Below, piece by piece: positions 25,881-35,002 of a stretch of DNA of 64,000 nucleotides (the stretch's first letter is position 1; every line of letters begins with the position of its first letter). The DNA comes from Microbacterium imperiale (GTDB lineage: Bacteria; Actinomycetota; Actinomycetes; Actinomycetales; Microbacteriaceae). The stretch spans positions 1,302,001-1,366,000 of the forward strand of contig NZ_JAGIOK010000001.1 in NCBI RefSeq assembly GCF_017876655.1, written 5' to 3'. The translations under genes and the position numbers were made by a program. A model generated the notes under the pieces. It did not search any database. It had not been told where the DNA came from and saw nothing but the letters and a program-made list of their open reading frames with translations.

Positions 25881-26858
25881 ATGCCGCGACCTCCCCAGCC
25901 TCTGCCTCCCGCCCTGGGCGACGCGTTCTCGTGCTCGGCGGCATCCGCTCTGGGGGTCTCGGCTAAGCGGATGCGTGCGTCCGACCTCGAGACCCCGTTC
26001 CGCGGCGTCCGCCGCCGACGCACCGAGGATGTCGCCGACAGCGGGCCGCTCGCGGAGGACCGGGCTGTCCGGCGCCGCGTGCTCGCCGATGCGGCCTCGT
26101 ACGTGCAGGTCATGTCGGACGACGCGTTCTTCTGCGGTCGCACGGCAGCGATCCTGTGGGGCGCGGGGATCGCACCTCGCACCGAGCTCGATGTCGGGGT
26201 CATCGCGCCCCGGCGCGCGCCCCGCCGCCGCGGCATCCGCGGGCATCAGTTCGCTCCGACGCACGTCGTACTCACCTCGCTCGAGGGCCTCCGGGTGTCG
26301 GACCCCGCGTCGACGTGGGCCATGCTCGGACGGGATGCCGATGTGCGCGAGCTCGTCCGAGCGGGAGACGCCCTCGTCCGGGTGCCGCGTGGCGCGGGCG
26401 GCGTCCGCCGCCCCGATCAGCGACGGACCACGCCCGAGTCGCTCGCGGCTGCCGCAACCGCTGGCCGCCGGGTCGGCGCGGCGAAGCTCGCGGAGGCACT
26501 GTCGCTGATCCGTGTGGGGTCGATGTCGCCGCTGGAGACCGACTGCCGCCTCGAGCTGACCGCCGCCGGGCTGCCCGAGCCGGTGCTGGACCTCGAGATT
26601 CGAGATCGCACCGGCCGCCTGGTCGGAATCGCGGATGCCGTGTGGCCCCGCTATCGCGTGATCGCGGAGGTCGAGGGGGATCACCATCGCACCTCGACCG
26701 AGCAGTGGGCGCGGGATATCGAGAAGCACACCGGCTATGCGGCACTCGGGTTCGAGGTCATCCGGCTGGCCGCGTCGCACATCCGGCATCCGCGTCCCGC
26801 CGCGCCGCGCATCGTCGGCGATGCGCTGCGCCGCCGCGAGTGGTCGCCGACGAGCTGA
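25881..26858 (+). CDS. DUF559-like/AbiEi-like conserved protein
   Basis: 325 aa. The N-terminus (ALGDAFSCSAASALGVS, then LETPFRGVRRRR) looks like a winged-helix AbiEi-type domain. The C-terminus has the Vsr/DUF559-type core SPLETDCRLELTAAGLPEP, IADAVWPRYRVIAEVEGDHH, then GYAALGFEVIRL, so a possible nuclease fold with the E-x-E/D-G pattern kept. The ATG at 25881 gives the expected N-terminus despite a tight ribosome site. It lies in the gap between convergent livF and livK, flanked by related repeats. Function unknown; only distantly similar to the 18783 gene. Confidence 0.75.
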   Translation: MPRPPQPLPPALGDAFSCSAASALGVSAKRMRASDLETPFRGVRRRRTEDVADSGPLAEDRAVRRRVLADAASYVQVMSDDAFFCGRTAAILWGAGIAPRTELDVGVIAPRRAPRRRGIRGHQFAPTHVVLTSLEGLRVSDPASTWAMLGRDADVRELVRAGDALVRVPRGAGGVRRPDQRRTTPESLAAAATAGRRVGAAKLAEALSLIRVGSMSPLETDCRLELTAAGLPEPVLDLEIRDRTGRLVGIADAVWPRYRVIAEVEGDHHRTSTEQWARDIEKHTGYAALGFEVIRLAASHIRHPRPAAPRIVGDALRRREWSPTS

Positions 26859-26870
26859 CGCCGCATCCCC

Positions 26871-27650
26871 GCCTCGCGCAGCTCGGACTCACCTGACACC
26901 TCACGCCCCCTCAGAGCGCAGCAGTGGGCACCACCTGCCAGGCGAACCGACACCTCACCCCTCACCTGGCACCTCACGCCGCTTCCCACCCCGCGAAGGG
27001 GCACCACCTGCCAACTCAACCTCGCGCCGCCCCACCCCGACGCAGACCCAACCCCACGCAGCCCCACCTCGCGCAGCCCCGCCTCGCGCAGCTCGGACTC
27101 ACCTGACAACCCACGCCCCCGCACGGCGCAGCAGCGGGCACCACCTGCCAAGCGAACCGACCCCTCCCCGCTCACCTGACACCTCACGCCCCCTCCCACC
27201 CCGCGAACGGGCACCACCTGCCAACTCAACCTCGCGCCGCCCCACCCCGACGCAGACCCAACCCCACGCAGCCCCACCTCGCGCAGCCCCGCCTCGCGCA
27301 GCTCGGACTCACCTGACAACTCACGCCCCCGCACAGCGCGGCAGCGGGCACCACCTGCCAAGCGAACCGACACCTCCCCGCTCACCTGACACCTCACGCC
27401 CCCTCCCACCCCGCGAACGGGCACCACCTGCCAACTCAACCTCGCGCCGCCCCACCCTGACGCAGCCCCCCACCCTGACGCAGCCCCGCCCCACGCAGCC
27501 CCACCTCGCGCCGCTCGGACTCACCTGACACCTCACGCCCCCGCACGGCGCAGCAGCGGGCACCACCTGCCAAGCGAACCGACCCCTCCCCGCTCACCTG
27601 ACACCTCACGCCCCCTCCCACCCCGCGAACGGGCACCACCCGCCAACTGA
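26871..27650. repeat. 210-bp tandem repeat array (3.6 copies)
   Basis: The phrase GCTCGGACTCACCTGACA recurs at 26881, 27091, 27301 and 27513, giving a 210-212-bp period. Each unit holds GGGCACCACCTGCCA twice (26926, 26999, 27136, 27209, 27346, 27419, 27558; a decayed copy near 27631). This motif resembles GGGCAGCAGCTGCCA in the repeats at 25605-25772. Units are C-rich on the plus strand and have no start or ribosome-site logic. It spans most of the 860-bp gap between 26859 and 27718, which holds no supportable gene. Confidence 0.93.
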
Positions 27651-27670
27651 AGCCACCCCACCCCGAGCAC

Positions 27671-27707
27671 GCGAAAAGACCCCGGTCGCATGACCGGGGC
27701 CTTTCGC
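27671..27707 (-). terminator. terminator of the liv binding-protein gene
   Basis: Stem CCCCGGTC-gcat-GACCGGGG extended by GCGAAA/TTTCGC, 12 bp past the stop at 27719. It is symmetric, so it may also stop plus-strand transcription leaving the repeat array. Confidence 0.82.
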
Positions 27708-27718
27708 TGCGTCAGGGA

Positions 27719-29074
27719 TCAGCCGACGCGGACGAACTCGTAGTTGTTGTCGTCGCCGTACTCGAAGACACCGATGGATGCCTCCGTGGGGTCGCCTACC
27801 TCGTTGAAGGTGATCGGTCCCGAGACGCCGTCGTAGTCGGCGGCCTCACCGGCGATGATCAGGTCGGCGCACTCGGCGAAGGTGGTGCACTTCGTGCCCT
27901 CGCCCGCACCGCCCGAGACCGCCTGCAGGTTCGCTGCGACATCGGGGCCCGCCGTCGAGCCGGCCTGCAGCGCCGCGAGGGCGAGCAGGACGACCGCGTC
28001 GTAGGACTCCGGCGCGTAGGTGAAGTCCTGCAGCTCGGCGTTGCCGGCCCCGGTCCAGAACGTCTGCAGCTCGTCGCGGAACGACGAGATGGTCGCGGGG
28101 TCGACCGCCGGGTAGGTGCCCTTCGCGCCGGCGAGGGTGCCGGGCTCGAAGTCGTCGGTGAAGTTCGCGAGGTTTCCGTCGACGAAGTAGAGCTTCTCGG
28201 GAGCCACGTCGGCACCGATGAGCTCGGGGATGATCGTCTTGACCTCTTCGAACGTGATCAGCGCGATCGCGTCGGGGCCGGCGGCCAGCACGTCCTCGAC
28301 CTGAGCCGAGAAGTTGGTGTCACCGGTGTTGTACAGCGAGGTCGCGACGACCTCGCCACCCGCTGCCTCGAACGCGGCCTTCGTGAAGCAGGCCAGACCG
28401 GTGCCGTACGAGTCGTTCAGCACGATCATGCCGAGCGTCTCGTTGCCGTCGGCGCCGATCAGGTTGCCGAGCACCTCGCCCTGCAGGACGTCGGAGGGGG
28501 CGGTGCGCCAGTACAGACCCTTGTCCTCGTAGCCGGTGAAGGCAGCCGAGGTGTTGGCGGGCGAGAACTGGATCGCGTTGGCCGCGATGACCTGGTCGAT
28601 GAACTGCAGCGACGTGCCCGAGGATGCCGCACCGACGATCGCCGTGGCACCTTCGCCCAGCAGTCGAGGGATCTCGGTCTCGTAGGCCTTGTTGTCGGTG
28701 TCGCCCGAGTCGCCCTGCTTGAGGTCGATCGTGATGCCCTTGCCGGCGGCGTTGATCTGCGACGCGGCGAACTCGGTGGCCGAGATCTCGGGCGGGCCGA
28801 GGAAGGCGAGGTTGCCGGTCTGGGGCAGCGCGGTGCCGATGGTGTAGGTGAGGTCGGTGCCGGGACCTGTCGACGTCGAGGTGTACTCGGGCGTGTAGGA
28901 CGCGGGTTCGGCCTCGGCGCAGTCGATCGGGAAGTCGGCCGCGTCGCCGCCGGCGTCGCCCGAGGCAGCCGGGTCGCTGCCGCCGGCGCATCCGGCCAGG
29001 ACGAGTGCACTCGCGCCGATCACGGCGATGCCGCCGATGACCTTCGCGGTGCGGGAACGGGTGAGAACGCCCAT
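27719..29074 (-). CDS. livK: branched-chain amino-acid ABC transporter substrate-binding lipoprotein
   Basis: 451 aa periplasmic-binding-fold protein. Lipobox VLAGCAGG gives a lipidated Cys near residue 26, followed by a Ser/Gly/Asp-rich linker. The LivJ/K-type lobe then starts at TYTIGTALPQTGNLAFLGPP. It presumably feeds LivHMGF with branched-chain amino acids or a related ligand. The ATG at 29074 has AAGGAG 5 nt upstream. It lies convergent to livF on the far side of the repeat island. A likely promoter (TAGGTT near 29128) is weak. Confidence 0.93.
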   Translation of the reverse strand: MGVLTRSRTAKVIGGIAVIGASALVLAGCAGGSDPAASGDAGGDAADFPIDCAEAEPASYTPEYTSTSTGPGTDLTYTIGTALPQTGNLAFLGPPEISATEFAASQINAAGKGITIDLKQGDSGDTDNKAYETEIPRLLGEGATAIVGAASSGTSLQFIDQVIAANAIQFSPANTSAAFTGYEDKGLYWRTAPSDVLQGEVLGNLIGADGNETLGMIVLNDSYGTGLACFTKAAFEAAGGEVVATSLYNTGDTNFSAQVEDVLAAGPDAIALITFEEVKTIIPELIGADVAPEKLYFVDGNLANFTDDFEPGTLAGAKGTYPAVDPATISSFRDELQTFWTGAGNAELQDFTYAPESYDAVVLLALAALQAGSTAGPDVAANLQAVSGGAGEGTKCTTFAECADLIIAGEAADYDGVSGPITFNEVGDPTEASIGVFEYGDDNNYEFVRVG

Positions 29075-29289
29075 TGTGCTCCTTGATGAGTGGGACCGCG
29101 GGACCGAAGCTCCGCGAGGTTGGGTCAAACCTAGTGGCGCCGCTGCATCGGGGATGTTGCGATGTGTTAACGGTCTGTTACGCGACCGAATCGTTACTTC
29201 CGGCCCGCCCGCCTCCGCGCGATTCCGCGGATGGTACCGGTGCCACGCGAAACCCGATCGTGTGTCCGCGGCCTCGGGCGCCGGACGGG

Positions 29290-30231
29290 TCAGACGACGG
29301 GAGCGACGTCGTCGGCGTCGGTCGCGCGGCGAGGTCGACGCGCGGCACGCAGCGAGTCGACGCTCAGCACGACGAGCGCGAGCCAGACGAGACTGAACCC
29401 GATCCAGCGCTCCAGCGGCATCGGCTCGCCGAGGATCCAGGCGCCGGTGATGAACTGCAGGATCGGCGCGACGAACTGCAGCAGTCCGATCACCGTCAGG
29501 CTGCTGCGGCGGGCTCCGGCGGCGAAGAACAGCAGCGGCACGGCGGTCACGACGCCGGCGAGGGTCACGAGGGCGGTGTGCCCCGGGCTCACGGTGCCGA
29601 GCACGAGTCCACCGGTGACGGCGACGACGATCGCCTGCACGATCGCGATGGGGGCGAGCCAGAGCGACTCGAGCGTGAGGCCGCTGACCGCGTCGACCGA
29701 CGGGCCGATCTGCTTCTTCACGAGACCGTACGTGCCGAAGCTCGCGGCGAGCATCAGCGCGATCCAGGGGAACGCCCCGTAGCCGACGACGATGACGCCC
29801 ACGGCGACGACGGCGATGCCGATCGCGACCCACTGCGCCACGCGCAGCCGTTCCTTCAGCACGAGCACGCCCAGCAGCACGGTGACGATCGGGTTGATGA
29901 AGTACCCGAGGCTGCCCTCGATCACGTGACCGGTCAGGGTGCTGATCAGGAACACCTGCCAGTTGATGTAGATCAGGATGCCGGCGACGATCGTCCACAG
30001 CACGAGTCGCGGCGTGCGCAGGATGGCGATCAGCTTGCGCCAGGTGCGCAGCACGGTGAGCAGCACGGCGCAGAACACGAGCGAGAACAGGATGCGCCAC
30101 GACACCACCTCGAAGGGGCCCATCGGCGCCAGCAGCAGGAAGTACAGGGGCATGAAGCCCCAGAGGACGTACGCGGCGAAAGCGTAGACCCCGCCGAGCG
30201 TGCGTTCGCGGGCGGGGTCGAGGGGTGTCAC
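29290..30231 (-). CDS. rarD: RarD/EamA family transporter
   Basis: 313 aa with about ten predicted membrane helices, in the DMT superfamily. The RarD-type N-terminus GVYAFAAYVLWGFMPLYFLL is visible, with IYINWQVFLISTLTGHVIEGSLGYFINP, shown here only in part, around residue 100. GTG start at 30231. E. coli RarD is linked to chloramphenicol sensitivity, but the true substrate is unknown. It follows groES after a terminator. Confidence 0.9.
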   Translation of the reverse strand: MTPLDPARERTLGGVYAFAAYVLWGFMPLYFLLLAPMGPFEVVSWRILFSLVFCAVLLTVLRTWRKLIAILRTPRLVLWTIVAGILIYINWQVFLISTLTGHVIEGSLGYFINPIVTVLLGVLVLKERLRVAQWVAIGIAVVAVGVIVVGYGAFPWIALMLAASFGTYGLVKKQIGPSVDAVSGLTLESLWLAPIAIVQAIVVAVTGGLVLGTVSPGHTALVTLAGVVTAVPLLFFAAGARRSSLTVIGLLQFVAPILQFITGAWILGEPMPLERWIGFSLVWLALVVLSVDSLRAARRPRRATDADDVAPVV

Positions 30232-30306
30232 GAGCCAACTCTAGTTCGGTCATGACACGCGCGTCGCGCGCGCGGCTGCCATCGAGCGTCGCCCGCCCGC
30301 CACGAC

Positions 30307-30339
30307 GAAGGCCCGGGTGCGATGTGCACCCGGGCCTTC
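30307..30339 (-). terminator. groES terminator
   Basis: A 14-bp perfect stem GAAGGCCCGGGTGC / GCACCCGGGCCTTC with a 5-nt loop, 16 bp past the groES stop and before rarD. Confidence 0.88.
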
Positions 30340-30355
30340 GGAGAAGAGCTATGCG

Positions 30356-30652
30356 TCAGCGGACGACGACGGCGAGGACGTCGCGCGCCGACAGGACGAG
30401 GAACTCGTCGGCGCCGAACTTGACCTCGGTCCCGCCGTACTTGCTGTAGATCACCCGGTCGCCGACGGCGACGTCGAGCGGAACGCGGTTGCCGTTGTCA
30501 TCGATGCGGCCGGGGCCCACGGCCACGACCTCGCCCTCCTGGGGCTTCTCCTTGGCGGTGTCGGGGATGACCAGACCACTCGCGGTGGTCTGCTCGGCCT
30601 CGACCTGCTTGATGACGATGCGGTCCTCGAGCGGCTTGATGGAAACCGACAC
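30356..30652 (-). CDS. groES: co-chaperonin GroES
   Basis: 98 aa, full length. The start [16 protein letters not shown], the mobile-loop segment [19 protein letters not shown] and the central [10 protein letters not shown] are typical. GTG at 30652 with AGAGG upstream. No groEL follows it; rarD does, so groEL must be elsewhere, as is common in actinobacteria with more than one groEL. It is controlled by two CIRCE operators just upstream. Confidence 0.96.
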   Translation of the reverse strand: MSVSIKPLEDRIVIKQVEAEQTTASGLVIPDTAKEKPQEGEVVAVGPGRIDDNGNRVPLDVAVGDRVIYSKYGGTEVKFGADEFLVLSARDVLAVVVR

Positions 30653-30680
30653 GGTCTACCTCTTTCTTCGACAAGACTCG

Positions 30681-30707
30681 TTGGCAATCTCACCCTGAGA
30701 GTGCCAA
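30681..30707 (-). promoter_or_regulatory. CIRCE operator 2 (HrcA site), downstream of -10
   Basis: On the minus strand TTGGCACTC-N9-GATTGCCAA, with one clear mismatch in the right arm. It lies between the -10 and the groES start, where bound HrcA would block elongation. Confidence 0.88.
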
Positions 30708-30712
30708 CTCCG

Positions 30713-30741
30713 AGTCTAGGGGGACGTTGGCACTCACGCAA
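30713..30741 (-). promoter_or_regulatory. groES promoter
   Basis: -35 TTGCGT (30736-30741) and -10 TAGACT (30713-30718), 17-bp spacing. The -35 sits in the N9 spacer of CIRCE 1, so HrcA binding would occlude the polymerase. Confidence 0.72.
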
Positions 30742-30753
30742 CGCGAGTGCCAA
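30727..30753 (-). promoter_or_regulatory. CIRCE operator 1 (HrcA site), over -35
   Basis: A perfect 9-bp inverted repeat TTGGCACTC-N9-GAGTGCCAA, matching CIRCE (TTAGCACTC-N9-GAGTGCTAA) apart from one symmetric change per arm. It also lies within 33 bp of the divergent methyltransferase start at 30786. Confidence 0.93.
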
Positions 30754-30785
30754 CCGCACGCGGACGCGGGGCGTAGGCTGACCGA

Positions 30786-31969
30786 GTGGATCACGCCGAG
30801 CTTTCCGCCCTGCTGACCCCCGAGGGGCTGCGGCTCGTCGACTCGCTGCACATCTCGTCGACGGCGGATGCCGCGGCCGCGGTGTCGCGACTGCGGCGCG
30901 AGGGACTCTCGCCCGACCTGGTGTCGGCGGCGGTCGGTCAAGCACGTCTGCGGGAGCGGGCCCGCGCCAAGTTCGGGCCGTTCGCGGACCGCATGCTGTT
31001 CACGCGTGCGGGCCTCGAGCAGGCGACGCGTCTGGCCGTCGCCGCGCGCCACGCGGGTCGGTTCCGCGACGCGGGCATGCACCGCGTCGCCGACCTCGGC
31101 TGCGGCATCGGCGGCGACGCGCTCGGTCTCGCCGGCATCGGCCTCGACGTCCTCGCGGTCGACGCGGACGAGATCACCGCCGCCATCGCCGCGTACAACC
31201 TGGCTCCGTTCGGCGACACCGCGCGCGTGCGCCACGGCCGCGCCGAGGACACGCCGCTCGACGGCATCGACGGCGTCTGGCTCGATCCCGCGCGGCGCAC
31301 CGCCGGCACGGCGAGACGCGGCGGCTGACGGCATCCGACTACACCCCGGCGCTGCCCTGGGCCTTCGACCTGGCGCGGCAGCTGCCCACCGGCATCAAGC
31401 TCGGCCCCGCGTACGACCGCGACGACCTCCCCGACGACGTCGAGGCGCAGTGGATCAGCGCCGACGGCTCGACCATCGAGCTCGTGCTGTGGTCGGGGGC
31501 TCTGGCCCGGCCCGGCATCCGTCGCGCCGCCCTCGTGCTGCGCGGTGACACGGCCGCCGAGCTGACCGCCGCCGCCGACGCTTCGGACGCGGCGGAGCGG
31601 CCGCTCGGCGCCTACCTGCACGAGCCCGACGGTGCCGTCATCCGCGCGCGCCTGATCGGCGAGGTCGCCCGATCGCTGGATGCCGGCATGCTCGCCGGCG
31701 GCACGGCCTACATGACCTCGGACGACGCGAAGACCACGCCGTTCGCCGCCACGTTCCGCGTGCGCGAAGTGCTGCCGCTGAGAACCCGTGACATCGACGC
31801 GGTGCTGCGACGCGAGGCCATCGGCACGCTCGAGATCAAGAAGCGGGGCGTGGATGTCGACCCCGCGCAGTTCCGCAAGAAGCTCGCGCTCTCGGGCCCG
31901 AACTCGGCGACGCTCTTCCTCACGCGCATCGGCGACCGACGAGCCGCGGTCCTCGCGGACCGGGTGTGA
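30786..31969 (+). pseudogene. THUMP-like/class I SAM methyltransferase, frameshifted
   Basis: The 5' part (GTG at 30786, ~180 codons) has a SAM-binding motif VADLGCGIGGDALGLAGIGL and the segment LDPARRTAG. It then runs into a stop at 31328. The rest of the family sequence continues in another frame from ~31313 (ETRRLTASDYTPALPWAFDL, partial) to the stop at 31969, ending in a THUMP-like domain (EIKKRGVDVDPAQFRKKL). One missing base between 31307 and 31310 (GGCACGG where GGCCACGG would restore frame) explains it. Either a real inactivation or a sequencing error. Intact length would be ~394 aa. Confidence 0.88.
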
Positions 31970-31979
31970 TCGCAGCGCG

Positions 31980-32270
31980 TCAGCCGATCATGCCGGCCTG
32001 CATCGCGCCCCACACGAGCCAGCCCGCGCTGTAGACCAGCGACAGCGACCCCAGCACGAGCGCCCAGACGCCGACGGCACGGCTCTCCCAGGGGCGGCGC
32101 AGCGCGAGGATCGCCAGGACGACCGCCGCGATGCCCAGGGGGAAGGCCCAGCCGACGAGAAGCGAGAGCAGGAGCCCGACGATCGCGAGGGTGAGCGCCC
32201 AACCGCCGGACCGCGGCAGCACCTCCGGCTCGGGCGCCCACTCGACACGGGGCGGGACCGGCTCGGTCAT
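31980..32270 (-). CDS. DUF4190-like small membrane protein
   Basis: 96 aa. The proline-rich N-terminus ([20 protein letters not shown]) is followed by two or three membrane helices, [20 protein letters not shown] and [20 protein letters not shown]. The ATG at 32270 overlaps the tsaD stop as ATGA. Last gene of the run beginning at glmS. Function unknown. Confidence 0.8.
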   Translation of the reverse strand: MTEPVPPRVEWAPEPEVLPRSGGWALTLAIVGLLLSLLVGWAFPLGIAAVVLAILALRRPWESRAVGVWALVLGSLSLVYSAGWLVWGAMQAGMIG

Positions 32271-33334
32271 CCCCGGACCTGGATCTCGGTGACCGGAAGT
32301 GTGGAGTCGGCGCCGAACGCGAGGGTCGACGGCGCGGCGCCCCCGGCGATCAGTTCGGCAGCGAGGGCGGCGATCATGGCGCCGTTGTCGGTGCACAGAC
32401 TCAGCGGCGGAATGCGCACCGCGACGCCCGCCGCGGCGGCGCGCTCGAGCGCGACCTCGCGCAGGCGCCGGTTGGCGATGACGCCGCCGCCGAGCAGCAG
32501 GCGCGGCACCCCGTGCTGCGCGCAGGCGTCGAGCGCCTTGGTCACCAGCACGTCGACGACCGCTTCGCGGAACGACGCGGCCACGTCGGCGACCGGGACG
32601 GGTTCGCCCGCCGCCTCGCGCTGCTCGATCCAGCGGGCGACGGCGGTCTTCAGGCCCGAGAACGAGAAGTCGTAGCGGTGCGCCGCCATGTCGGAGGCTC
32701 GCGAGAGCCCGCGCGGAAAGCGGATCGCGTTTGGGTCGCCCGTCGCGGCGGCGCGGTCGATCTCGGGCCCGCCGGGATAGGGCAGGCCGAGGATGCGGGC
32801 GATCTTGTCGAAGGCCTCGCCCGCGGCGTCATCCATCGTCTCGCCGAGCATCTCGACGTCCGACACGAGATCGCGCACGAGCAGCAGCGACGTGTGCCCG
32901 CCGCTGACCAGCAGCGCGACAGTCGGGTACTCGACGTCGTCACCCGTGAGGATGTCGGCGGCGATGTGGCCCACGAGGTGGTTGACGGCGTAGAGCGGCT
33001 TGTCGAGCGCGACGGCGAGCGACTTCGCGGCGCCCACGCCGACCATCAGCGCGCCGGCGAGCCCGGGACCACTCGTGACGGCCACCGCGTCGAGATCGCT
33101 CAGCTCGACGCCGGCCTCGGCCACCGCCGCTTCGATCGCGGGTTGCAGAGCCTCGAGGTGAGCTCGCGCCGCGACCTCGGGCACGACGCCGCCGTACCGC
33201 GCGTGCTCGGCCATCGAGCTCGCGATGGTGTTCGACAGCAGCGTGCGGCCGCGGACGATGCCGATCCCGGTCTCGTCGCAGCTCGTCTCGATGCCGAGCA
33301 CGAGGGGCTCGTCACGGCGGATGGCGGGGCTCAT
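32267..33334 (-). CDS. tsaD: tRNA N6-threonylcarbamoyladenosine transferase subunit TsaD
   Basis: 355 aa. Forms t6A37 in ANN-decoding tRNAs together with TsaB and TsaE, both encoded just upstream. ASKHA-fold motifs are [14 protein letters not shown] at residues 14-27, [11 protein letters not shown] with metal-binding His, [14 protein letters not shown] and [14 protein letters not shown] overlaps the rimI stop as ATGA. Confidence 0.97.
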   Translation of the reverse strand: MSPAIRRDEPLVLGIETSCDETGIGIVRGRTLLSNTIASSMAEHARYGGVVPEVAARAHLEALQPAIEAAVAEAGVELSDLDAVAVTSGPGLAGALMVGVGAAKSLAVALDKPLYAVNHLVGHIAADILTGDDVEYPTVALLVSGGHTSLLLVRDLVSDVEMLGETMDDAAGEAFDKIARILGLPYPGGPEIDRAAATGDPNAIRFPRGLSRASDMAAHRYDFSFSGLKTAVARWIEQREAAGEPVPVADVAASFREAVVDVLVTKALDACAQHGVPRLLLGGGVIANRRLREVALERAAAAGVAVRIPPLSLCTDNGAMIAALAAELIAGGAAPSTLAFGADSTLPVTEIQVRG

Positions 33335-33807
33335 CGGTCGGCCTTCCCGGCTGTTCCCGGCTGCGGGAGGTTCAGCTGCATGATAATCGCGTCGATGTCG
33401 TCGGGCTGGTAGTACCGCGGCCTGCGGGCGATCTCGACGAACCCCTCGGAGGCGTAGAGGCGCTGCGCGACCGGGTTGTCGGCACGCACCTCGAGGAACA
33501 CCTGTCGGGCGCGCCGCTCGCGGGCCTCGTCCAGCAGCGCGCGCAGCAGCGCTCGACCGCGGCCGGTGCCGCGCACGTCGGCGTGGAGGGCGATGGTCTG
33601 GATGTCGGCGTCGCCGGCGCCCACGACGGCGCGCACTCCCCCGTAGCCCACGACCCGGCCCGACTCGTCGTCGACGAGGTACCGGCCGTGGGGCGAGGCG
33701 ATCTCGGCGGCCATCGCCGTGCGGCTCCAGGCGTCGCTCGGGAACGCGGATTCCTCGAGCGCCATGATCGCGTCGAGGTCGTCACGTGTCGCCGCGCGCA
33801 GCGTCAC
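33331..33807 (-). CDS. rimI: ribosomal protein alanine N-acetyltransferase RimI
   Basis: 158 aa single GNAT domain. The acetyl-CoA-binding signature [15 protein letters not shown] lies near residue 90, followed by [22 protein letters not shown] start at 33807 overlaps the tsaB stop. The tsaB-rimI-tsaD order is widespread and supports RimI over a generic GNAT, but the acetylated substrate is inferred. Confidence 0.92.
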   Translation of the reverse strand: MTLRAATRDDLDAIMALEESAFPSDAWSRTAMAAEIASPHGRYLVDDESGRVVGYGGVRAVVGAGDADIQTIALHADVRGTGRGRALLRALLDEARERRARQVFLEVRADNPVAQRLYASEGFVEIARRPRYYQPDDIDAIIMQLNLPQPGTAGKADR

Positions 33808-34460
33808 GAGCCCACCTTCTTCGGGCCGGCGGGGACGCTCACGTCCGGGGCGCGCAGGTACAGCGGCTCGACGACGGCGTCGGCGAGGTCGCCCGCGCGC
33901 AACCGCGACGCGGCGATGCGCGCGAGGGCGACGGCGCTGATGCGCGTCGTCTCGTCGAGCTCGCCCGCCGACGCGCCGAACAACGGCACGACGTCGGTCG
34001 AGGCGCGCGGGACGAGGTGCGGATCGACGATGCGCACGGGCAGTCCGCCCTCGACCCGGTAGACCGAGACGGCGAGCTCGCGTCGCCGCGCGTCGGTGAC
34101 GATCGCGATCGGCTCGCCCTCGAGGGGGGCCGCGAAGCCGGAGCCGGGACGCATGCGCGCCAGGGCCGCCGCGTCGTGGCTCGCAACCGGGACGAGCGGG
34201 ATGCCGCGACCGAGCGCGAAGGCACGGGCCGCCGCGATGCCGACGCGCAGCCCCGTGAACGGGCCCGGGCCCATCCCCGCGGCGACCGCGGTGATGTCGG
34301 GGCCGCTGAGACCGGCCGCCGACAGGGCACGCACGATCAGCTCGCCGATGACCTCGGCATGGCCGCGGGTGTCGGGGCTGACCGCCTCGGCCCGCACGGC
34401 GCCGTCCGGGTCGACGACCGCGACGGCCGTGCCGATCGAGGTGTCGATGCCCAGAATCAC
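33804..34460 (-). CDS. tsaB: t6A biosynthesis protein TsaB
   Basis: 218 aa. The N-terminal motif ILGIDTSIGTAVAVV and GMGPGPFTGLRVGIAAARAF are TsaB signatures. It scaffolds TsaD. GTG at 34460 is chosen because it directly precedes ILGIDTS; 38 bp separate it from the tsaE stop. Acts as a non-catalytic ASKHA paralogue of TsaD. Confidence 0.94.
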   Translation of the reverse strand: MILGIDTSIGTAVAVVDPDGAVRAEAVSPDTRGHAEVIGELIVRALSAAGLSGPDITAVAAGMGPGPFTGLRVGIAAARAFALGRGIPLVPVASHDAAALARMRPGSGFAAPLEGEPIAIVTDARRRELAVSVYRVEGGLPVRIVDPHLVPRASTDVVPLFGASAGELDETTRISAVALARIAASRLRAGDLADAVVEPLYLRAPDVSVPAGPKKVGS

Positions 34461-34498
34461 GTCATCCAGGGTAGTCGGCCCCGGCGTGCCCGCGCTCC

Positions 34499-35002
34499 TC
34501 AGGGGCGTCGAGTGACCGTGACGATGCGCGGAGCGGCATCCGCCATCTCGGCCGCCGCCGGCCCACTCGTGCCGCAAGCGTTGTCGAGGCCCGTGCCGCT
34601 CCAGCCGCGCTCGAGCTCGATCTCCCACCAGCTGTCGCGCAGCCCGTCGACCATCCCGTGGCCCCACTCGACGATCGTGACGCTCGCGTCGAGGTCGAGG
34701 TCGAGGTCGGCCAGTTCGGCGGGCGAGCCGAGGCGGTAGGCGTCGACGTGCACGAGCGGCGGCCCGTCGACGAGCGAGGGATGCGTCCGGGCGATGACGA
34801 AGGTCGGGCTCTGGATGGGACCGCGCACGCCCAGGCCCGCACCGATGCCCCGCGTCAGCGTCGTCTTGCCGGCGCCGAGCGGGCCGGTCAGCACGACGAG
34901 GTCGCCCGCGCGCAGACGTGCGCCGATCTCGCGACCCCAGGCCTCCATGTCCTCGGCCGAGGTGACCTCGCGCTGCCCGAGGTATTCGTCCATTCCGCTC
35001 AC
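34499..35002 (-). CDS. tsaE: t6A biosynthesis ATPase TsaE
   Basis: 167 aa. Walker A GPLGAGKTTLTRG at ~40-52, then SPTFVIARTH and HVDAYRLGSPAEL, with the C-terminal EWGHGM segment in which TsaE has its conserved Trp. GTG start at 35002 overlaps the alr stop; an ATG at 34993 is possible. The C-terminal ~25 residues are Ala-rich and probably not conserved. Confidence 0.94.
   Translation of the reverse strand: MSGMDEYLGQREVTSAEDMEAWGREIGARLRAGDLVVLTGPLGAGKTTLTRGIGAGLGVRGPIQSPTFVIARTHPSLVDGPPLVHVDAYRLGSPAELADLDLDLDASVTIVEWGHGMVDGLRDSWWEIELERGWSGTGLDNACGTSGPAAAEMADAAPRIVTVTRRP

Noticed and set aside
26871..27650. CRISPR array or coding repeat protein
   Set aside because: Units are 210 bp and near-identical throughout with no alternating unique spacers, there are no cas genes, and the frames have no ribosome site.
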